A stretch of DNA of 64,000 bases from Allomesorhizobium sp043769475 (GTDB lineage: Bacteria; Pseudomonadota; Alphaproteobacteria; Rhizobiales; Rhizobiaceae): positions 2,666,001 through 2,730,000 of the forward strand of contig NZ_CP171729.1 in assembly GCF_043769475.1 (NCBI RefSeq). Reading direction: 5' to 3'. Under the pieces are notes generated by a model. That model was not told where the DNA came from, made no database searches, and saw only the letters and a program-made list of their open reading frames with translations. This document shows, one piece after another, positions 41,026-49,748 of the stretch. The first letter of the stretch is position 1; every line of letters starts with the position of its first letter. The position numbers were made by a program, and so were the translations under genes.

Positions 41026-41211
41026 TTACCCCCGCACCATCCAAACCACGCCGACCCCGATGGCGATGGCCGCGAGACCGGCGACCCGAAGTGCGCTTTC
41101 GGGTGTTGCCAGAACCTCCGACGCGAGCCGCTTGGCAAGCGCCGGAAAACCGCCGTAGACCAAGCCTTCCACGACCAGGACCAGACCCAGCGCGGCGAGG
41201 AAATCGGCCAT
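41026..41211 (-). CDS. DUF2065 (YjeT-like) small membrane protein
   Basis: A 61-residue protein with two hydrophobic segments (ADFLAALGLVLVVEGLVYG and LRVAGLAAIAIGVGVVWMV). This is the short inner-membrane family found next to hflC in many proteobacteria. It lies 6 nt after hflC. The role is unknown; a small accessory to the HflKC assembly is a reasonable guess from context. Confidence 0.88.
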   Translation of the reverse strand: MADFLAALGLVLVVEGLVYGGFPALAKRLASEVLATPESALRVAGLAAIAIGVGVVWMVRG

Positions 41212-41217
41212 TGGCGG

Positions 41218-42207
41218 CTACTGGCCCGTGCCTGCCGCGCCGTTCGGTTGCGTTGCGCCTGTCGCGGCGCCGTTCGTTTCCGGCGCCGGCGCGCCGTTAC
41301 CGCCACCTGCTGGAGCCGAGCCCGGCGCTGCGCCCGCCGGGTTGCGGAAGAATCGGAAGAACTCCGAATCGGGCGACAGCACCATCGTCGTGCCTGCCGG
41401 ATCGAGCGCTGCCGCGTAGGCGATCATCGAGCGGTAGAACTCGAAGAAATCCGGATCGCGCTGGAAGGCGTTGGCGAATATGGCGTTGCGCGCCGCTTCG
41501 CCCTCGCCTCGCAGGATTTCGGATTCCTTGCGCGCTTCAGCGACCGTCTCGATCACCTCGCGGTCGGCCCGCGCCCGGATTCGCGCCGCGGCTTCGCGGC
41601 CGCGCGCCCGCAGCCTTTCAGCCTCGGCAAGGCGTTCGGCCTTCATCCGGTCGTAGGTCTGCTGCGACACCTCGGCCGTCAGGTCGGTCCGGCGGATGCG
41701 GACATCCTCGATCTCCAGCCCGAGCGAAGTCGCATCGGGGCGAAGCTGGTCGCGCACCTCGGTCATCATGGAGGCGCGCTCTTCCGACAGAGCCGCCTCG
41801 AAGCCGCGTACGCCGTAGACGCGGCGCAACGCCGCGTCGAGGCGGGTCCTGAGCCGCTGCTCGGCCAGTTGTATGCTGCCCGACACGGTCTGGCGGAATG
41901 TACGCGGATCGGCAATGCGGTAGGCGACGAAGGCGTCCACTTCGTAGAACTTGCCGCCCGAGACCTGGACGCGGATGTCGTCGAGGTCGAAGCGAAGCAC
42001 GCGGTCCTCGATGATCTGGACGTTGTCGGCTTCGAACATGCCGAACGGCGCCTTGAAATAGATGCCCGGTTCGGTTTTCACGTCGACGATCTCGCCGAAG
42101 CGGAGAACGATGGCCTGCTCGCGCTCGTTGACCACGAAGATCGACGAATAGATCAGGAGCAGGATTACGGCGACAATGACGCCGATGATGGGAAGACGGT
42201 TGGCCAT
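41218..42207 (-). CDS. hflC: HflC, SPFH-domain modulator of FtsH
   Basis: A 329-residue inner-membrane protein. An N-terminal signal anchor (LPIIGVIVAVILLLIYSSIF) precedes the SPFH/band-7 domain (NEREQAIVLRFGEIVDVKTE, then EPGIYFKAPF). A long helical region rich in Arg/Glu/Ala (AEAERLRARGREAAARIRAR) follows. The C-terminal 40 residues are Ala/Pro/Gly-rich, longer than in E. coli HflC. With HflK it forms a cage around the FtsH protease. The start overlaps the hflK stop by one base. Confidence 0.95.
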   Translation of the reverse strand: MANRLPIIGVIVAVILLLIYSSIFVVNEREQAIVLRFGEIVDVKTEPGIYFKAPFGMFEADNVQIIEDRVLRFDLDDIRVQVSGGKFYEVDAFVAYRIADPRTFRQTVSGSIQLAEQRLRTRLDAALRRVYGVRGFEAALSEERASMMTEVRDQLRPDATSLGLEIEDVRIRRTDLTAEVSQQTYDRMKAERLAEAERLRARGREAAARIRARADREVIETVAEARKESEILRGEGEAARNAIFANAFQRDPDFFEFYRSMIAYAAALDPAGTTMVLSPDSEFFRFFRNPAGAAPGSAPAGGGNGAPAPETNGAATGATQPNGAAGTGQ

Positions 42208-43316
42208 CAGTTAATTCCTTCCGCGGCCGCAGCGGGGGCCGGCGCGCGTTTCTGCAGTTCCGGCAGCGGCAGATAGGGAATGACGCCCTGCCCGTTTTCG
42301 CCCTGCTGGATGATGACCTTGTTGGAATCCTTCAGGACTTTCTCCATCGTTTCGATGAACAGCCGCTGACGCGTCACGTCGGGCGCCTTGGCGTATTCGT
42401 CGTAGACCGAGATGAAGCGCTGCGCCTCGCCTTCGGCTTCCTGCACCACGCGGTTCTTGTAGGCTGCCGCTTCTTCGCGCACACGCGCCGCTTCACCGCG
42501 CGCCTGGCCGAGCTTCTGGTTGGAATACTGGTTGGATTCCTCGACGAAGCGGTCCTCGTCCTGCTCGGCGCGCTGCACCTCGTCGAAGGCGTCAGCCACT
42601 TCGCGCGGCGGCGCCGCATCCTCGATCGAGATGGCGTTGATATTCAGTCCGGCGCCATAGGCGTCGAGCGTGCCCTGGATAATCCCGCGCACTGCGTCAG
42701 CTATGCCTTGGCGGTCATCGCGGAAAATGTCCTGGGCCGGCCTGCGTCCGACTGCCTCGCGCATGGCGCTTTCGCCGATCTGGCGCACCATCTCATCCGC
42801 GTCGGCGACATTGAACAGATAGGCCTTGGGATCAGAAACCTGATACGCGACGGAAAACTTCACGTCGACGATGTTCTGGTCGCCCGACAGCATCAGCCCA
42901 GACGAGGTGCTGCCACGGACTTCGCCGAGGTCGACCAGCTTTTCGGCAGTGTTGGCGATCTCGACGGTTTCAATCGGCCACCAATGGAAATGCAGGCCCG
43001 GACCGGACAGTTCTTCCTTCGGCTTGCCGAAGCGCAGTTCGACCGCCATTTCGTCCGGCTGCACCGTATAGACGGATTGGAACACCCAGAAAGCGAGCAG
43101 GGCAAGCGCGATAAGGCCGAACAGGGCCGGGCTTGCCGCGCCGCCGCCAGGCAGCGCGTTCTTCAGCCGATCCTGGCCGCGGCGGATGATGTCCTCGAGA
43201 TCGGGCGGCGATCCCTGCGGGCCGCTCGGGCGCGGACCCTGGCCCCACGGCCCCCCGCCATTGCCGCCGCCGCCCCACGGGCCGCCGCCGCCACCGCTCT
43301 GATTATTCCAGGGCAT
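42207..43316 (-). CDS. hflK: HflK, SPFH-domain modulator of FtsH
   Basis: A 369-residue partner of HflC. The cytoplasmic N-terminus is glycine-rich (PWNNQSGGGGGPWGGGGNGG), one transmembrane helix follows (LFGLIALALLAFWVFQSVYT) and then the SPFH domain (VQPDEMAVELRFGKPKEELS) and a charged coiled coil. The start at 43316 is the family-typical one; longer readings are shadows. The 151 nt between hflK and folA hold no gene. Confidence 0.95.
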   Translation of the reverse strand: MPWNNQSGGGGGPWGGGGNGGGPWGQGPRPSGPQGSPPDLEDIIRRGQDRLKNALPGGGAASPALFGLIALALLAFWVFQSVYTVQPDEMAVELRFGKPKEELSGPGLHFHWWPIETVEIANTAEKLVDLGEVRGSTSSGLMLSGDQNIVDVKFSVAYQVSDPKAYLFNVADADEMVRQIGESAMREAVGRRPAQDIFRDDRQGIADAVRGIIQGTLDAYGAGLNINAISIEDAAPPREVADAFDEVQRAEQDEDRFVEESNQYSNQKLGQARGEAARVREEAAAYKNRVVQEAEGEAQRFISVYDEYAKAPDVTRQRLFIETMEKVLKDSNKVIIQQGENGQGVIPYLPLPELQKRAPAPAAAAEGIN

Positions 43317-43467
43317 GAAAGTCCTTTCAGTTCCGAAGTCTCGGCGCGGCTGTGTTTGCCGGCGCGCGTGTTGCCTGACCTCTTCTATAAGGATGCAAGA
43401 GCGTGCTTTCAACGCGACCGCTATACAGAGAGGCCGATTTCGAGGAGGAAGCGGCCCTAACCCGTCC

Positions 43468-43995
43468 TCAATGCACGTCGCGGCGCCTCTCGTAAACAGT
43501 ATAGCGCGTCGGATGGCTGTCCTTCTCGCCCGCCGGCACGTCGATGGAGCGAACAGATCGCCAGACGTGCGGATCGATTGCGGGAAACAGCGTATCGCCG
43601 TCGATCTTGGCCAGAACATGCGTCACATGGAGGCGATCGGCCAGCGGCATCGCCTGGCGGTAGATCTCGCCGCCTCCGATCACGCAGATTTCATCGGCTC
43701 CGGGCATGCAGCGGCCGCGCGCCCTTGCGAGCGCAATCGCGTCGTCGAATGAAGGCACGGTCTCGGCGCCTTCGGCCCGATATGCCGGATCGCGCGTTAC
43801 TACGATGTTCAGGCGGCCGGGCAATGGGCGCCGCGGAAAACTCTCCCAGGTTTTGCGGCCCATGACGATCGGCTTGCCCATCGTGTCGGCCTTGAAGCGC
43901 TTCAGATCGCTGGACAGCCTCCACGGCAATCCGCCCTCGCGGCCGATCACACCGGTTTCGGCGATGGCGACATAGATCGCGATCTCCATCATCAT
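43468..43995 (-). CDS. folA: dihydrofolate reductase
   Basis: A 175-residue NADPH-dependent enzyme that regenerates tetrahydrofolate for thymidylate synthesis. Motifs: IYVAIAETGVIGREGGLPWR at the start, DLKRFKADTMGKPIVMGRKT, and VIGGGEIYRQAMPLADRLHV. The start lies in ATGATGATG; the ATG at 43995 overlaps the thyA stop as ATGA. ThyA produces the dihydrofolate this enzyme reduces, so the coupling is functional. Confidence 0.96.
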   Translation of the reverse strand: MMMEIAIYVAIAETGVIGREGGLPWRLSSDLKRFKADTMGKPIVMGRKTWESFPRRPLPGRLNIVVTRDPAYRAEGAETVPSFDDAIALARARGRCMPGADEICVIGGGEIYRQAMPLADRLHVTHVLAKIDGDTLFPAIDPHVWRSVRSIDVPAGEKDSHPTRYTVYERRRDVH

Positions 43996-44786
43996 ACCGC
44001 GATCGGCGCGCGGATGGTCGCGTCGGCGACGTAGTTCTCGAGCCGGAAATCCTCGTAACGGAAGGCGAACAGGTCCTTCACCTCGGGATTGATCCACATG
44101 GTAGGCAATGGTTTCGGCGTGCGCCGAAGTTGCTCGCGCGCCTGCTCGAAATGGTTCGAGTAGAGATGCGCGTCGCCCAGCGTGTGGACGAAGTCGCCGG
44201 GTTTCAATCCGACCACCTGCGCCACCATCAGCGTCAAAAGTGCATAGGAGGCGATGTTGAAGGGCACGCCGAGAAAGATGTCGCCCGAACGTTGGTAGAG
44301 TTGGCACGAGAGCTTTCCGTCGGAGACGTAGAACTGGAACAGGCAGTGGCAGGGCGGCAGCGCCATCGCGTCCACCTCGGCCGGGTTCCACGCCGAAACG
44401 ATCAGCCGCCGCGAATGAGGATTTGTCCGCAACTGGTTCAGAAGATTAGCAATCTGGTCGATCTCGCCGCCGTCCCGCGCCGGCCACGACCGCCATTGCT
44501 TGCCGTAAACCGGTCCGAGATCGCCGTTTTCGTCGGCCCATTCGTCCCAGATCGTCACGCCATTATCGGTGAGATATTTTACGTTGGTGTCGCCGGCCAA
44601 AAACCACAGAAGTTCGTGGATGATCGACTTCAGGTGCAGTTTCTTGGTCGTGGTGACGGGAAAGCCCTGCGCGAGATCGAAGCGCATCTGGTAGCCGAAG
44701 ACCGAGCGCGTGCCGGTGCCGGTGCGATCGCTGCGGTCGGAGCCGTTTTCAAGGACGTGACTTAAGAGGTCGAGATATTGGCGCAT
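43992..44786 (-). CDS. thyA: thymidylate synthase
   Basis: A 264-residue enzyme that methylates dUMP using methylene-tetrahydrofolate. The nucleophilic Cys is in ALPPCHCLFQFYV (about residue 146); RSGDIFLGVPFNIASYALLT and FRYEDFRLENYVADATIRAP are the substrate-binding and C-terminal motifs. The length equals the classic E. coli form. It is the first gene of the downstream run. Confidence 0.98.
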   Translation of the reverse strand: MRQYLDLLSHVLENGSDRSDRTGTGTRSVFGYQMRFDLAQGFPVTTTKKLHLKSIIHELLWFLAGDTNVKYLTDNGVTIWDEWADENGDLGPVYGKQWRSWPARDGGEIDQIANLLNQLRTNPHSRRLIVSAWNPAEVDAMALPPCHCLFQFYVSDGKLSCQLYQRSGDIFLGVPFNIASYALLTLMVAQVVGLKPGDFVHTLGDAHLYSNHFEQAREQLRRTPKPLPTMWINPEVKDLFAFRYEDFRLENYVADATIRAPIAV

Positions 44787-44904
44787 CGCTGCCGCTTCGA
44801 TTCGAGGTTTTGGCGATCATAGCCGACGCCAAATCCGGCGCATACCGCATATCGCCGATTGCCGCCATTGCGGTCTTCCATTTTCACCCGGGGCTTCCTA
44901 TATT

Positions 44905-45215
44905 CATCGAGCCGGCTCGACCGGCTATGGCGATAAACAGACGATGTAATAAGCCGTTCGGACCCGGGGGCGGTACCCGGCGCCTCCACCAAAAACCGCT
45001 TTCTGGAGCGGTTTCTGATGGGGGCGAAATAGGATCGACGAAGGTGTAAAGATCGTACTTTTGCCCGGCATTGTACCACCGTTATCGGGCTAACTCAGTA
45101 GTTGCAAACGACAACTATGCGGAAGCACGTCTCGCCGCTTAATGCGGTGCGATAGCTTCAAATCAAGTCCTAGGGGTTCGCACTTCTAGGCGGGGTTCGG
45201 AGGTACCTGGCAACA
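44905..45215 (+). ncRNA. ssrA: transfer-messenger RNA, circularly permuted two-piece type
   Basis: tmRNA rescues stalled ribosomes and tags the nascent chain for proteolysis. The gene is permuted. The 3' acceptor piece ends at 44991 (GGTACCCGGCGCCTCCACCA); a 28-nt spacer with an 8-bp hairpin (AAACCGCT/AGCGGTTT) follows; the coding piece begins at 45020 with GGGGGCGAAATAGGATCGAC. GGGGGCG pairs with CGCCTCC of the acceptor piece. The tag frame at 45104-45142 encodes ANDNYAEARLAA and a stop. The outer ends are approximate: the 3' end is set after the GGAGGT/ACCTCC hairpin and the 5' end by eye. The 552-base gap between thyA and the next gene is otherwise empty. Confidence 0.93.
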
Positions 45216-45338
45216 GAAACCTCCATTTCTCCCTCCCCTTTTTCTCCCTCCCCAGTTCACACCCTTGCCGCGCGCTCGCGTCTCGCATGCTGTGAACGTG
45301 CGCTCGGCACCTTTCATTCGTCAAAGGAGGCGATAGAA

Positions 45339-45899
45339 ATGTCTGAGGATTCCGAACGCTTTTTCATCCTCACCGGCGGTCCCGGCGCCGGCAAGAGCAC
45401 ATTGATCGATGCTTTGCGGGAAAGAGGCTTCGTCGGTTCGGTCGAGGCGGGCCGCGGTATCATCCAGCAGCAAGTTGCGGTCTCCGGTCCGGCGCTGCCG
45501 TGGAGCGATCCGGCTCTCTTCGCCAACCTGATGCTCTCCTGGGAGATGCGCTCCTACGACATGGCCCGGCGGGAGACTGGCACGATATTTTTCGATCGCG
45601 GCATTCCGGAGCTTCCCGGCTACTTCCGGCTGATGGGTCTTCCCGTGCCGCCTCACGTGAGCGCAGCCGCCAAGACCTTTCGCTACAACCGGCGCGTTTT
45701 CGCTCTTCCGCCCTGGGTGGAGATCTTCTCCCAGGATGCCGAGCGCAAGCAGGATTTCGACGAGGCCATCCGTACCTTCGAGGCGGTTACTTCAGCCTAC
45801 CGCGAATCGGGCTACGAATTGGTCGAAGTCCCCCGTGCGCCTATCGAAGAGCGGGTCGAATTCGTCATCGACGAAATCCGGCGTTCCGAAAGACAATAA
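45339..45899 (+). CDS. AAA family ATPase (small P-loop NTPase)
   Basis: A 186-residue AAA_28-type protein. The P-loop is FFILTGGPGAGKSTLIDALR (residues 8-27); an acidic DRGIPELPGYFRLMG and a C-terminal RESGYELVEVPRAPIEERVE are typical of this kinase-like group. The substrate is unknown. AAAGGAGG precedes the ATG by 9 nt. Its stop codon lies inside the terminator stem. Confidence 0.82.
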   Translation: MSEDSERFFILTGGPGAGKSTLIDALRERGFVGSVEAGRGIIQQQVAVSGPALPWSDPALFANLMLSWEMRSYDMARRETGTIFFDRGIPELPGYFRLMGLPVPPHVSAAAKTFRYNRRVFALPPWVEIFSQDAERKQDFDEAIRTFEAVTSAYRESGYELVEVPRAPIEERVEFVIDEIRRSERQ

Positions 45900-45927
45900 A
45901 AAGGGCCGGTTACCCGGCCTTTTTATT
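45895..45927. terminator. bidirectional rho-independent terminator
   Basis: AATAAAAAGG (45895-45904) pairs with CCTTTTTATT (45918-45927), with CCGG/CCGG pairing inside and one bulged G. It ends the ATPase gene on the plus strand and the convergent MFS gene on the minus strand. Confidence 0.92.
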
Positions 45928-45947
45928 CAGAGTCGATGGAGAACCAT

Positions 45948-47153
45948 TTACTCCGCCGGCGCTTCCGCCACCTCGCGGCCACGGCCCAGCGTGAGTTGCG
46001 TCAGCCCGAAGGCGATCACCGCGCAGGTGGCGATGCCGATGACCATGGGCAGCGGCGTGCCGTCGAAGAATACGCCCGCCACCGCCATCGCGACCGCGCC
46101 GGTGGCGAAATGCAAGGTTCCCATGAGCGCCGAGGCCGTGCCCGCGATCTCGCCATGGTCTTCCATCGCCAGCACAGAGGTGGTTGGAATGACGAGGCCG
46201 AGGAACCCGTAACCGACGAAGAGCAGCGCCGCCATCACGGCGAGTTGGTCCATGCCCGACGCCATCGTGGCCAGAAGGACGACCATGACCGTGGCGTAGC
46301 CGGAAACGGCGACGCGCACCACCCGCCTCAGTCCATAGCGCTCCGAGAGCATGCCCGTCATCTGCGACATCGCGAAGAAGGCGACCGCGTTGATGGAGAA
46401 GAACACGCTGTAGACGGCCGGCGACACGCCGTAATGGTCGATCAGCACGAAGGACGAACTCGCCAGGTAGACGAAAAAGCTCGATATGCCGAAGCCGCCG
46501 ATGAAGGTCAGGCCGAGGAAATTGCGGTCGCCCATCAGGAATTTGTAGCCGGCAAGCGCGCTGCCGAACGAACTGCCGACCCGGTGGCCGGCCGGACGCG
46601 TTTCCTTCAGACCGAAGGCCAGAAGCACGACCGCTATCAGCGCGGCGATGGTCACCGCCCAGAACACGGCGCGCCAGCCGAACCCCTCGATGATGAAGCT
46701 GCCGGTCAGCGGCGCCAGGATCGGCGAGATCGAGAACACCAGCATCAGGAGCGACATCAACCGCGCGGCTTCGGTTCCGGTGTGCAGGTCGCGCACCACG
46801 GCGCGCGGCACCACCATGCCGGCGCAGGCGCCAAAGCCCTGGATGAACCGGAATGCGATCAGCCAGCCAATATCGGGCGCCAGCGCGGAGCCGATGCTGC
46901 CTGCGACGAACAGCGCCAGGCCGAAATAGAGCGGCGCCTTACGCCCGACCATGTCGGAAATCGGCCCGACCACGATCTGGCCGAAACCCATCGAGAGGAA
47001 GAACACCAGGAGGCTCATCTGCACAGCCACTGTGCCGGCGCCGAGATCCTGCCCGATCGTCGGCAGCGCGGGCAGATACATGTCGATGGCGAAAGGACCG
47101 ATGGCTGACAACAGGCCGAGAATGACCGCTGTGCGGAGGAAGTTGGATGTCAT
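45948..47153 (-). CDS. Bcr/CflA family drug-resistance MFS transporter
   Basis: A 401-residue inner-membrane exporter with about twelve helices. The drug-H+ antiporter-1 features are visible: LGLLSAIGPFAIDMYLPALP in helix 1, GQIVVGPISDMVGRKAPLYF in loop 2-3 and RDLHTGTEAARLMSLLMLVF in helix 5 region. The start is uncertain: 47153 or an upstream ATG at 47219. A near-consensus promoter (TTGACA-N17-TAATTT on the minus strand, 47298-47270) is overlapped by the operator of the divergent TetR gene, so the drug pump is probably induced by its substrate through that repressor. Confidence 0.92.
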   Translation of the reverse strand: MTSNFLRTAVILGLLSAIGPFAIDMYLPALPTIGQDLGAGTVAVQMSLLVFFLSMGFGQIVVGPISDMVGRKAPLYFGLALFVAGSIGSALAPDIGWLIAFRFIQGFGACAGMVVPRAVVRDLHTGTEAARLMSLLMLVFSISPILAPLTGSFIIEGFGWRAVFWAVTIAALIAVVLLAFGLKETRPAGHRVGSSFGSALAGYKFLMGDRNFLGLTFIGGFGISSFFVYLASSSFVLIDHYGVSPAVYSVFFSINAVAFFAMSQMTGMLSERYGLRRVVRVAVSGYATVMVVLLATMASGMDQLAVMAALLFVGYGFLGLVIPTTSVLAMEDHGEIAGTASALMGTLHFATGAVAMAVAGVFFDGTPLPMVIGIATCAVIAFGLTQLTLGRGREVAEAPAE

Positions 47154-47269
47154 GACTTGATTCTTTCGGATCGCGTGACCAATTGCCCGCAAGCGTTCGC
47201 GCTTGGGTAGAGCTTCCATGCTCCCGCAACCGACTCCTCCAGCGATTACAGCAGCGAATAATGTCCAGA

Positions 47270-47298
47270 AAATTAGACAGTCTTGTCTAATTTGTCAA
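47270..47298. promoter_or_regulatory. shared operator/promoters between MFS pump and TetR gene
   Basis: AAATTAGACA and TGTCTAATTT (47270-47293) form a perfect 10-bp inverted repeat around a 4-nt spacer. It covers a minus-strand promoter (TTGACA 47298-47293, 17 nt, TAATTT 47275-47270) for the pump and the -35 of a plus-strand promoter (TTGTCT 47283-47288, 17 nt, TATCTT 47306-47311) for tetR. The predicted tetR transcript starts on its ATG. Confidence 0.75.
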
Positions 47299-47317
47299 TC
47301 ACGACTATCTTATTTTC

Positions 47318-48001
47318 ATGACAGCAGCTGACATCATGGGCCTCGATCCAACCGCCCAGCGCGGACATCTGGCCAAGCGCATCTCGATTTTGGACGCAGC
47401 GGCCAACGTGTTCTGCAGGGAGGGATTCAGCGGCGCCAATATCGACATGATCGCGGCGGAGGCTGGCGTATCGCGCCAGACGGTCTACAATCATCATGGT
47501 GACAAGGCAAACCTCTTCGTCGCCGTCGTTCGCGAAATCACCGAGCGCGCCAATGCCGGCGTGTTCGCCACGCTCGCCACCTTCCCGGACCAGCCGCGCG
47601 ATCTTGAGGCCGACCTTGTCCAGTTCGCGATGCGGCTGAACCGGAATTGCATGTGCAACCGCGACGGCAAGTTCCTGCGCAAGCTGATCCAGACCGAAGG
47701 CGAGCGCTATCCGGAACTCTTCGAAGCTTGGCGCTCCGACGGTCCCGGCAAGACGTGGGCAGCACTCGCGGCACGTTTCGCCCGCCTCGCCCATGCGGGG
47801 TACCTGGAAATGGACGATCCCGACGTGGCGGCGCGCCAGTTTCTGGCGCTGGTCAACGCCGACCTGCATATGTCCCTGATGCTGGGCGTCACACCCACCG
47901 ATGAGGAAGTTGCGAGCGCCGCGACCAATGCGGTGCGGACTTTCCTGCGCGCCTACGGCCGCCGGCCTCAGGCCACAGCCGCCTCTTCCCCTGCCCCGTG
48001 A
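47318..48001 (+). CDS. TetR/AcrR family regulator of the adjacent MFS pump
   Basis: A 227-residue repressor. The helix-turn-helix is ANIDMIAAEAGVSRQTVYNH (about residues 46-65). The C-terminal domain is of the AefR-like type. It is divergent from the Bcr/CflA-like pump with one shared palindrome between them, the standard local-repressor layout. No ribosome binding site precedes the ATG and the promoter abuts it, so the mRNA is probably leaderless. Confidence 0.9.
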   Translation: MTAADIMGLDPTAQRGHLAKRISILDAAANVFCREGFSGANIDMIAAEAGVSRQTVYNHHGDKANLFVAVVREITERANAGVFATLATFPDQPRDLEADLVQFAMRLNRNCMCNRDGKFLRKLIQTEGERYPELFEAWRSDGPGKTWAALAARFARLAHAGYLEMDDPDVAARQFLALVNADLHMSLMLGVTPTDEEVASAATNAVRTFLRAYGRRPQATAASSPAP

Positions 48002-48150
48002 GAGCGGGATTCGGCCTGAAAACCGCAACTCGTGGGCGCCCGACGCCGCTTGCGCGTTGGCGCGTCCACGCCACCGACCTATATCCAGTTTACGGCAGCG
48101 CGAAGCTTCATTAGAGGTAGGGCTGACGATTCACCGGAACCGCTTCCAAT

Positions 48151-48693
48151 ATGGCCGAGGACCACATCCGCTACGACATTCTTGCCCAGGAGGCGTTGCG
48201 CGGAGTCATGCGCAAGGTCCTGGCGGAAGTCGCGCGCACCGGCCTTCCCGGCAGCCACCATTTCTTCATCACCTTCCTGACCGGCGCGCCGGGCGTGCGC
48301 ATTTCCAGCCGCCTGCGGGAGCGCTACCCCGAGCAGATGACTATCGTCGTGCAGTTCCAGTATTGGGACCTGAAAGTCTCGGAAACCGGCTTCGAGATCG
48401 GCCTGTCTTTCTCCGACGTGCCCGAGAAGCTCGAAATCCCCTTCTCGGCCGTGCGCGGCTTTTATGACCCATCGGTCAATTTCGAGCTTGAATTCGATGT
48501 GAAGTCTGACGACGCGGCGCCGGCAGTCGAACAGGCCCCGCCGCCGAAGCTCGAAGCAGCGCCGGGCGCCGGAGCGAAGAAGACCGAACCGAAGAAAAAG
48601 GCGGCCGAGGCGGCGAAGGACGCAGCAGCGGCGGAAGCTGGTCCGGCAAAGGGCGCCGACGTCGTTTCGCTCGATTCCTTCCGCAAGAAATAG
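48151..48693 (+). CDS. sspB: SspB, ClpXP adaptor for ssrA-tagged proteins (alpha type)
   Basis: A 180-residue adaptor. The folded domain (about residues 1-120; VLAEVARTGLPGSHHFFITF, then YPEQMTIVVQFQYWDLKV) binds the ssrA tag. An Ala/Lys/Pro linker and the short C-terminal tail VVSLDSFRKK, which docks on ClpX, follow. GGAAC lies just before the ATG as a weak ribosome binding site. The ssrA gene is 3 kb upstream on the same strand. It heads a small operon with DUF4169 and RHH genes. Confidence 0.92.
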   Translation: MAEDHIRYDILAQEALRGVMRKVLAEVARTGLPGSHHFFITFLTGAPGVRISSRLRERYPEQMTIVVQFQYWDLKVSETGFEIGLSFSDVPEKLEIPFSAVRGFYDPSVNFELEFDVKSDDAAPAVEQAPPPKLEAAPGAGAKKTEPKKKAAEAAKDAAAAEAGPAKGADVVSLDSFRKK

Positions 48694-48695
48694 CG

Positions 48696-48893
48696 ATGGC
48701 CGAGATCGTCAGCCTTCGGCAAGCGCGAAAGCAGAAGGCGCGCGCCGACAAAGAGCGCATAGCCGAGCAGAATCGCGCCCTCCATGGACGCAGCAAGGCC
48801 GAAAAGGCCCGCGATGTCGAAGCTGCACGGAAATCCCAAGACTTTGTCGAAGGTCACCGCCGCGAACGCCCGGCCGGAGACGGCGACGCGTGA
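48696..48893 (+). CDS. DUF4169 family protein
   Basis: A 65-residue basic, helical protein: AEIVSLRQARKQKARADKER and GRSKAEKARDVEAARKSQDF match the DUF4169 family of alphaproteobacteria, usually found after sspB. No function is known. It starts 2 nt after the sspB stop and its stop overlaps the GTG start of the next gene. Confidence 0.85.
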   Translation: MAEIVSLRQARKQKARADKERIAEQNRALHGRSKAEKARDVEAARKSQDFVEGHRRERPAGDGDA

Positions 48894-49117
48894 GCCTGGT
48901 GCGCAAGCGTTCGGTTTCGATCCGCGGCCACCGCACCAGCTACTCGCTCGAACAGCCCTTTTACGACGAACTCCTGATCATCGCGGCCGAGCGGCAAATC
49001 CCACTCGCGGCACTGATCGCCGAGATCGATGCCCAGCGTCCACGTGAGGCGAACTTGTCCTCAGCGCTTCGGCTGTTCGTGCTGGAGGAGGCAAAACGCA
49101 AATCGGCTAAGGAATAA
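48890..49117 (+). CDS. ribbon-helix-helix domain protein
   Basis: A 75-residue protein. VRKRSVSIRGHRTSYSLEQP is the RHH strand-helix start and FYDELLIIAAERQIPLAALI the second helix, the pattern of small DNA-binding RHH proteins encoded after sspB in rhizobia. The start is a GTG at 48890 overlapping the previous stop (GTGA). The DNA target is unknown. Confidence 0.83.
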   Translation: MSLVRKRSVSIRGHRTSYSLEQPFYDELLIIAAERQIPLAALIAEIDAQRPREANLSSALRLFVLEEAKRKSAKE

Positions 49118-49193
49118 CAGGGCAGCCAGCCAGCCGCCGCGACGGATTCGCGGCGGCTGCGGGTATGACTGCTCGGCTAAGCGCGAGCGTCTG

Positions 49194-49682
49194 CTAGGCT
49201 TTCACCTCGATGCGGCGCGTCTTGTCCTTGGCGGCAGGGTTCTTCGGCAATTCGACGGCCAAAATGCCGTTCTTGAACTTCGCCTGAACCTTGTCGGCAT
49301 CGACCTCCGTGTCCAGCGGGATGGAACGCATGAACCGGCCGAAGCTGCGTTCGGCATAGGTCCGGCCGCCATTCTCTTCCTTGTGCTCCCGCCGCTTTTC
49401 GCCACTGATGATCAGGGCGTTGTCACGCAGGGTGACTTCGACATCCTTCTGCTCCATCCCAGGCAGTTCGGCGGTCACCTTGTAGGCCTTGTCGGTCTCG
49501 TCGACATCGACGCTCGGCCATACGCCGCCCTCCTGGCCGGCCGCGAGGGCGGGAGCCTCGATCGGCGCCAGGAAATCGTCGAATAGCCGCTCCATCTGCT
49601 GTCGGAACGAGGTGAATGGATCGCGCGCGAATGGAGCGATTCCGCGGAACCGCGTCCAAGGCGCCAAGTCGCGATTGGGCAT
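49194..49682 (-). CDS. small heat-shock protein, Hsp20/alpha-crystallin family
   Basis: A 162-residue ATP-independent chaperone. The alpha-crystallin domain runs from about residue 55 (VDVDETDKAYKVTAELPGME) to residue 150, with the conserved RDNALIISGEKRRE and the AxFKNGILAVELPK block. AAGGAG precedes the ATG. It is transcribed from a perfect general-stress promoter at 49749-49773, and an 8-bp hairpin (GGTCGCCG/CGGCGACC, 49712-49738) lies in the leader. No ROSE-type anti-SD is visible. Confidence 0.95.
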   Translation of the reverse strand: MPNRDLAPWTRFRGIAPFARDPFTSFRQQMERLFDDFLAPIEAPALAAGQEGGVWPSVDVDETDKAYKVTAELPGMEQKDVEVTLRDNALIISGEKRREHKEENGGRTYAERSFGRFMRSIPLDTEVDADKVQAKFKNGILAVELPKNPAAKDKTRRIEVKA

Positions 49683-49748
49683 GGCTCTTCTCCTTGTTTT
49701 CCGGTTCGATAGGTCGCCGCGCTGTTGGTCCGGCGACCCCTAATTTGG

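Noticed and set aside
49683..49740. ROSE-type RNA thermometer in the hsp20 leader
   Set aside because: The visible hairpin does not include the ribosome binding site AAGGAG and no complementary anti-SD was found nearby.
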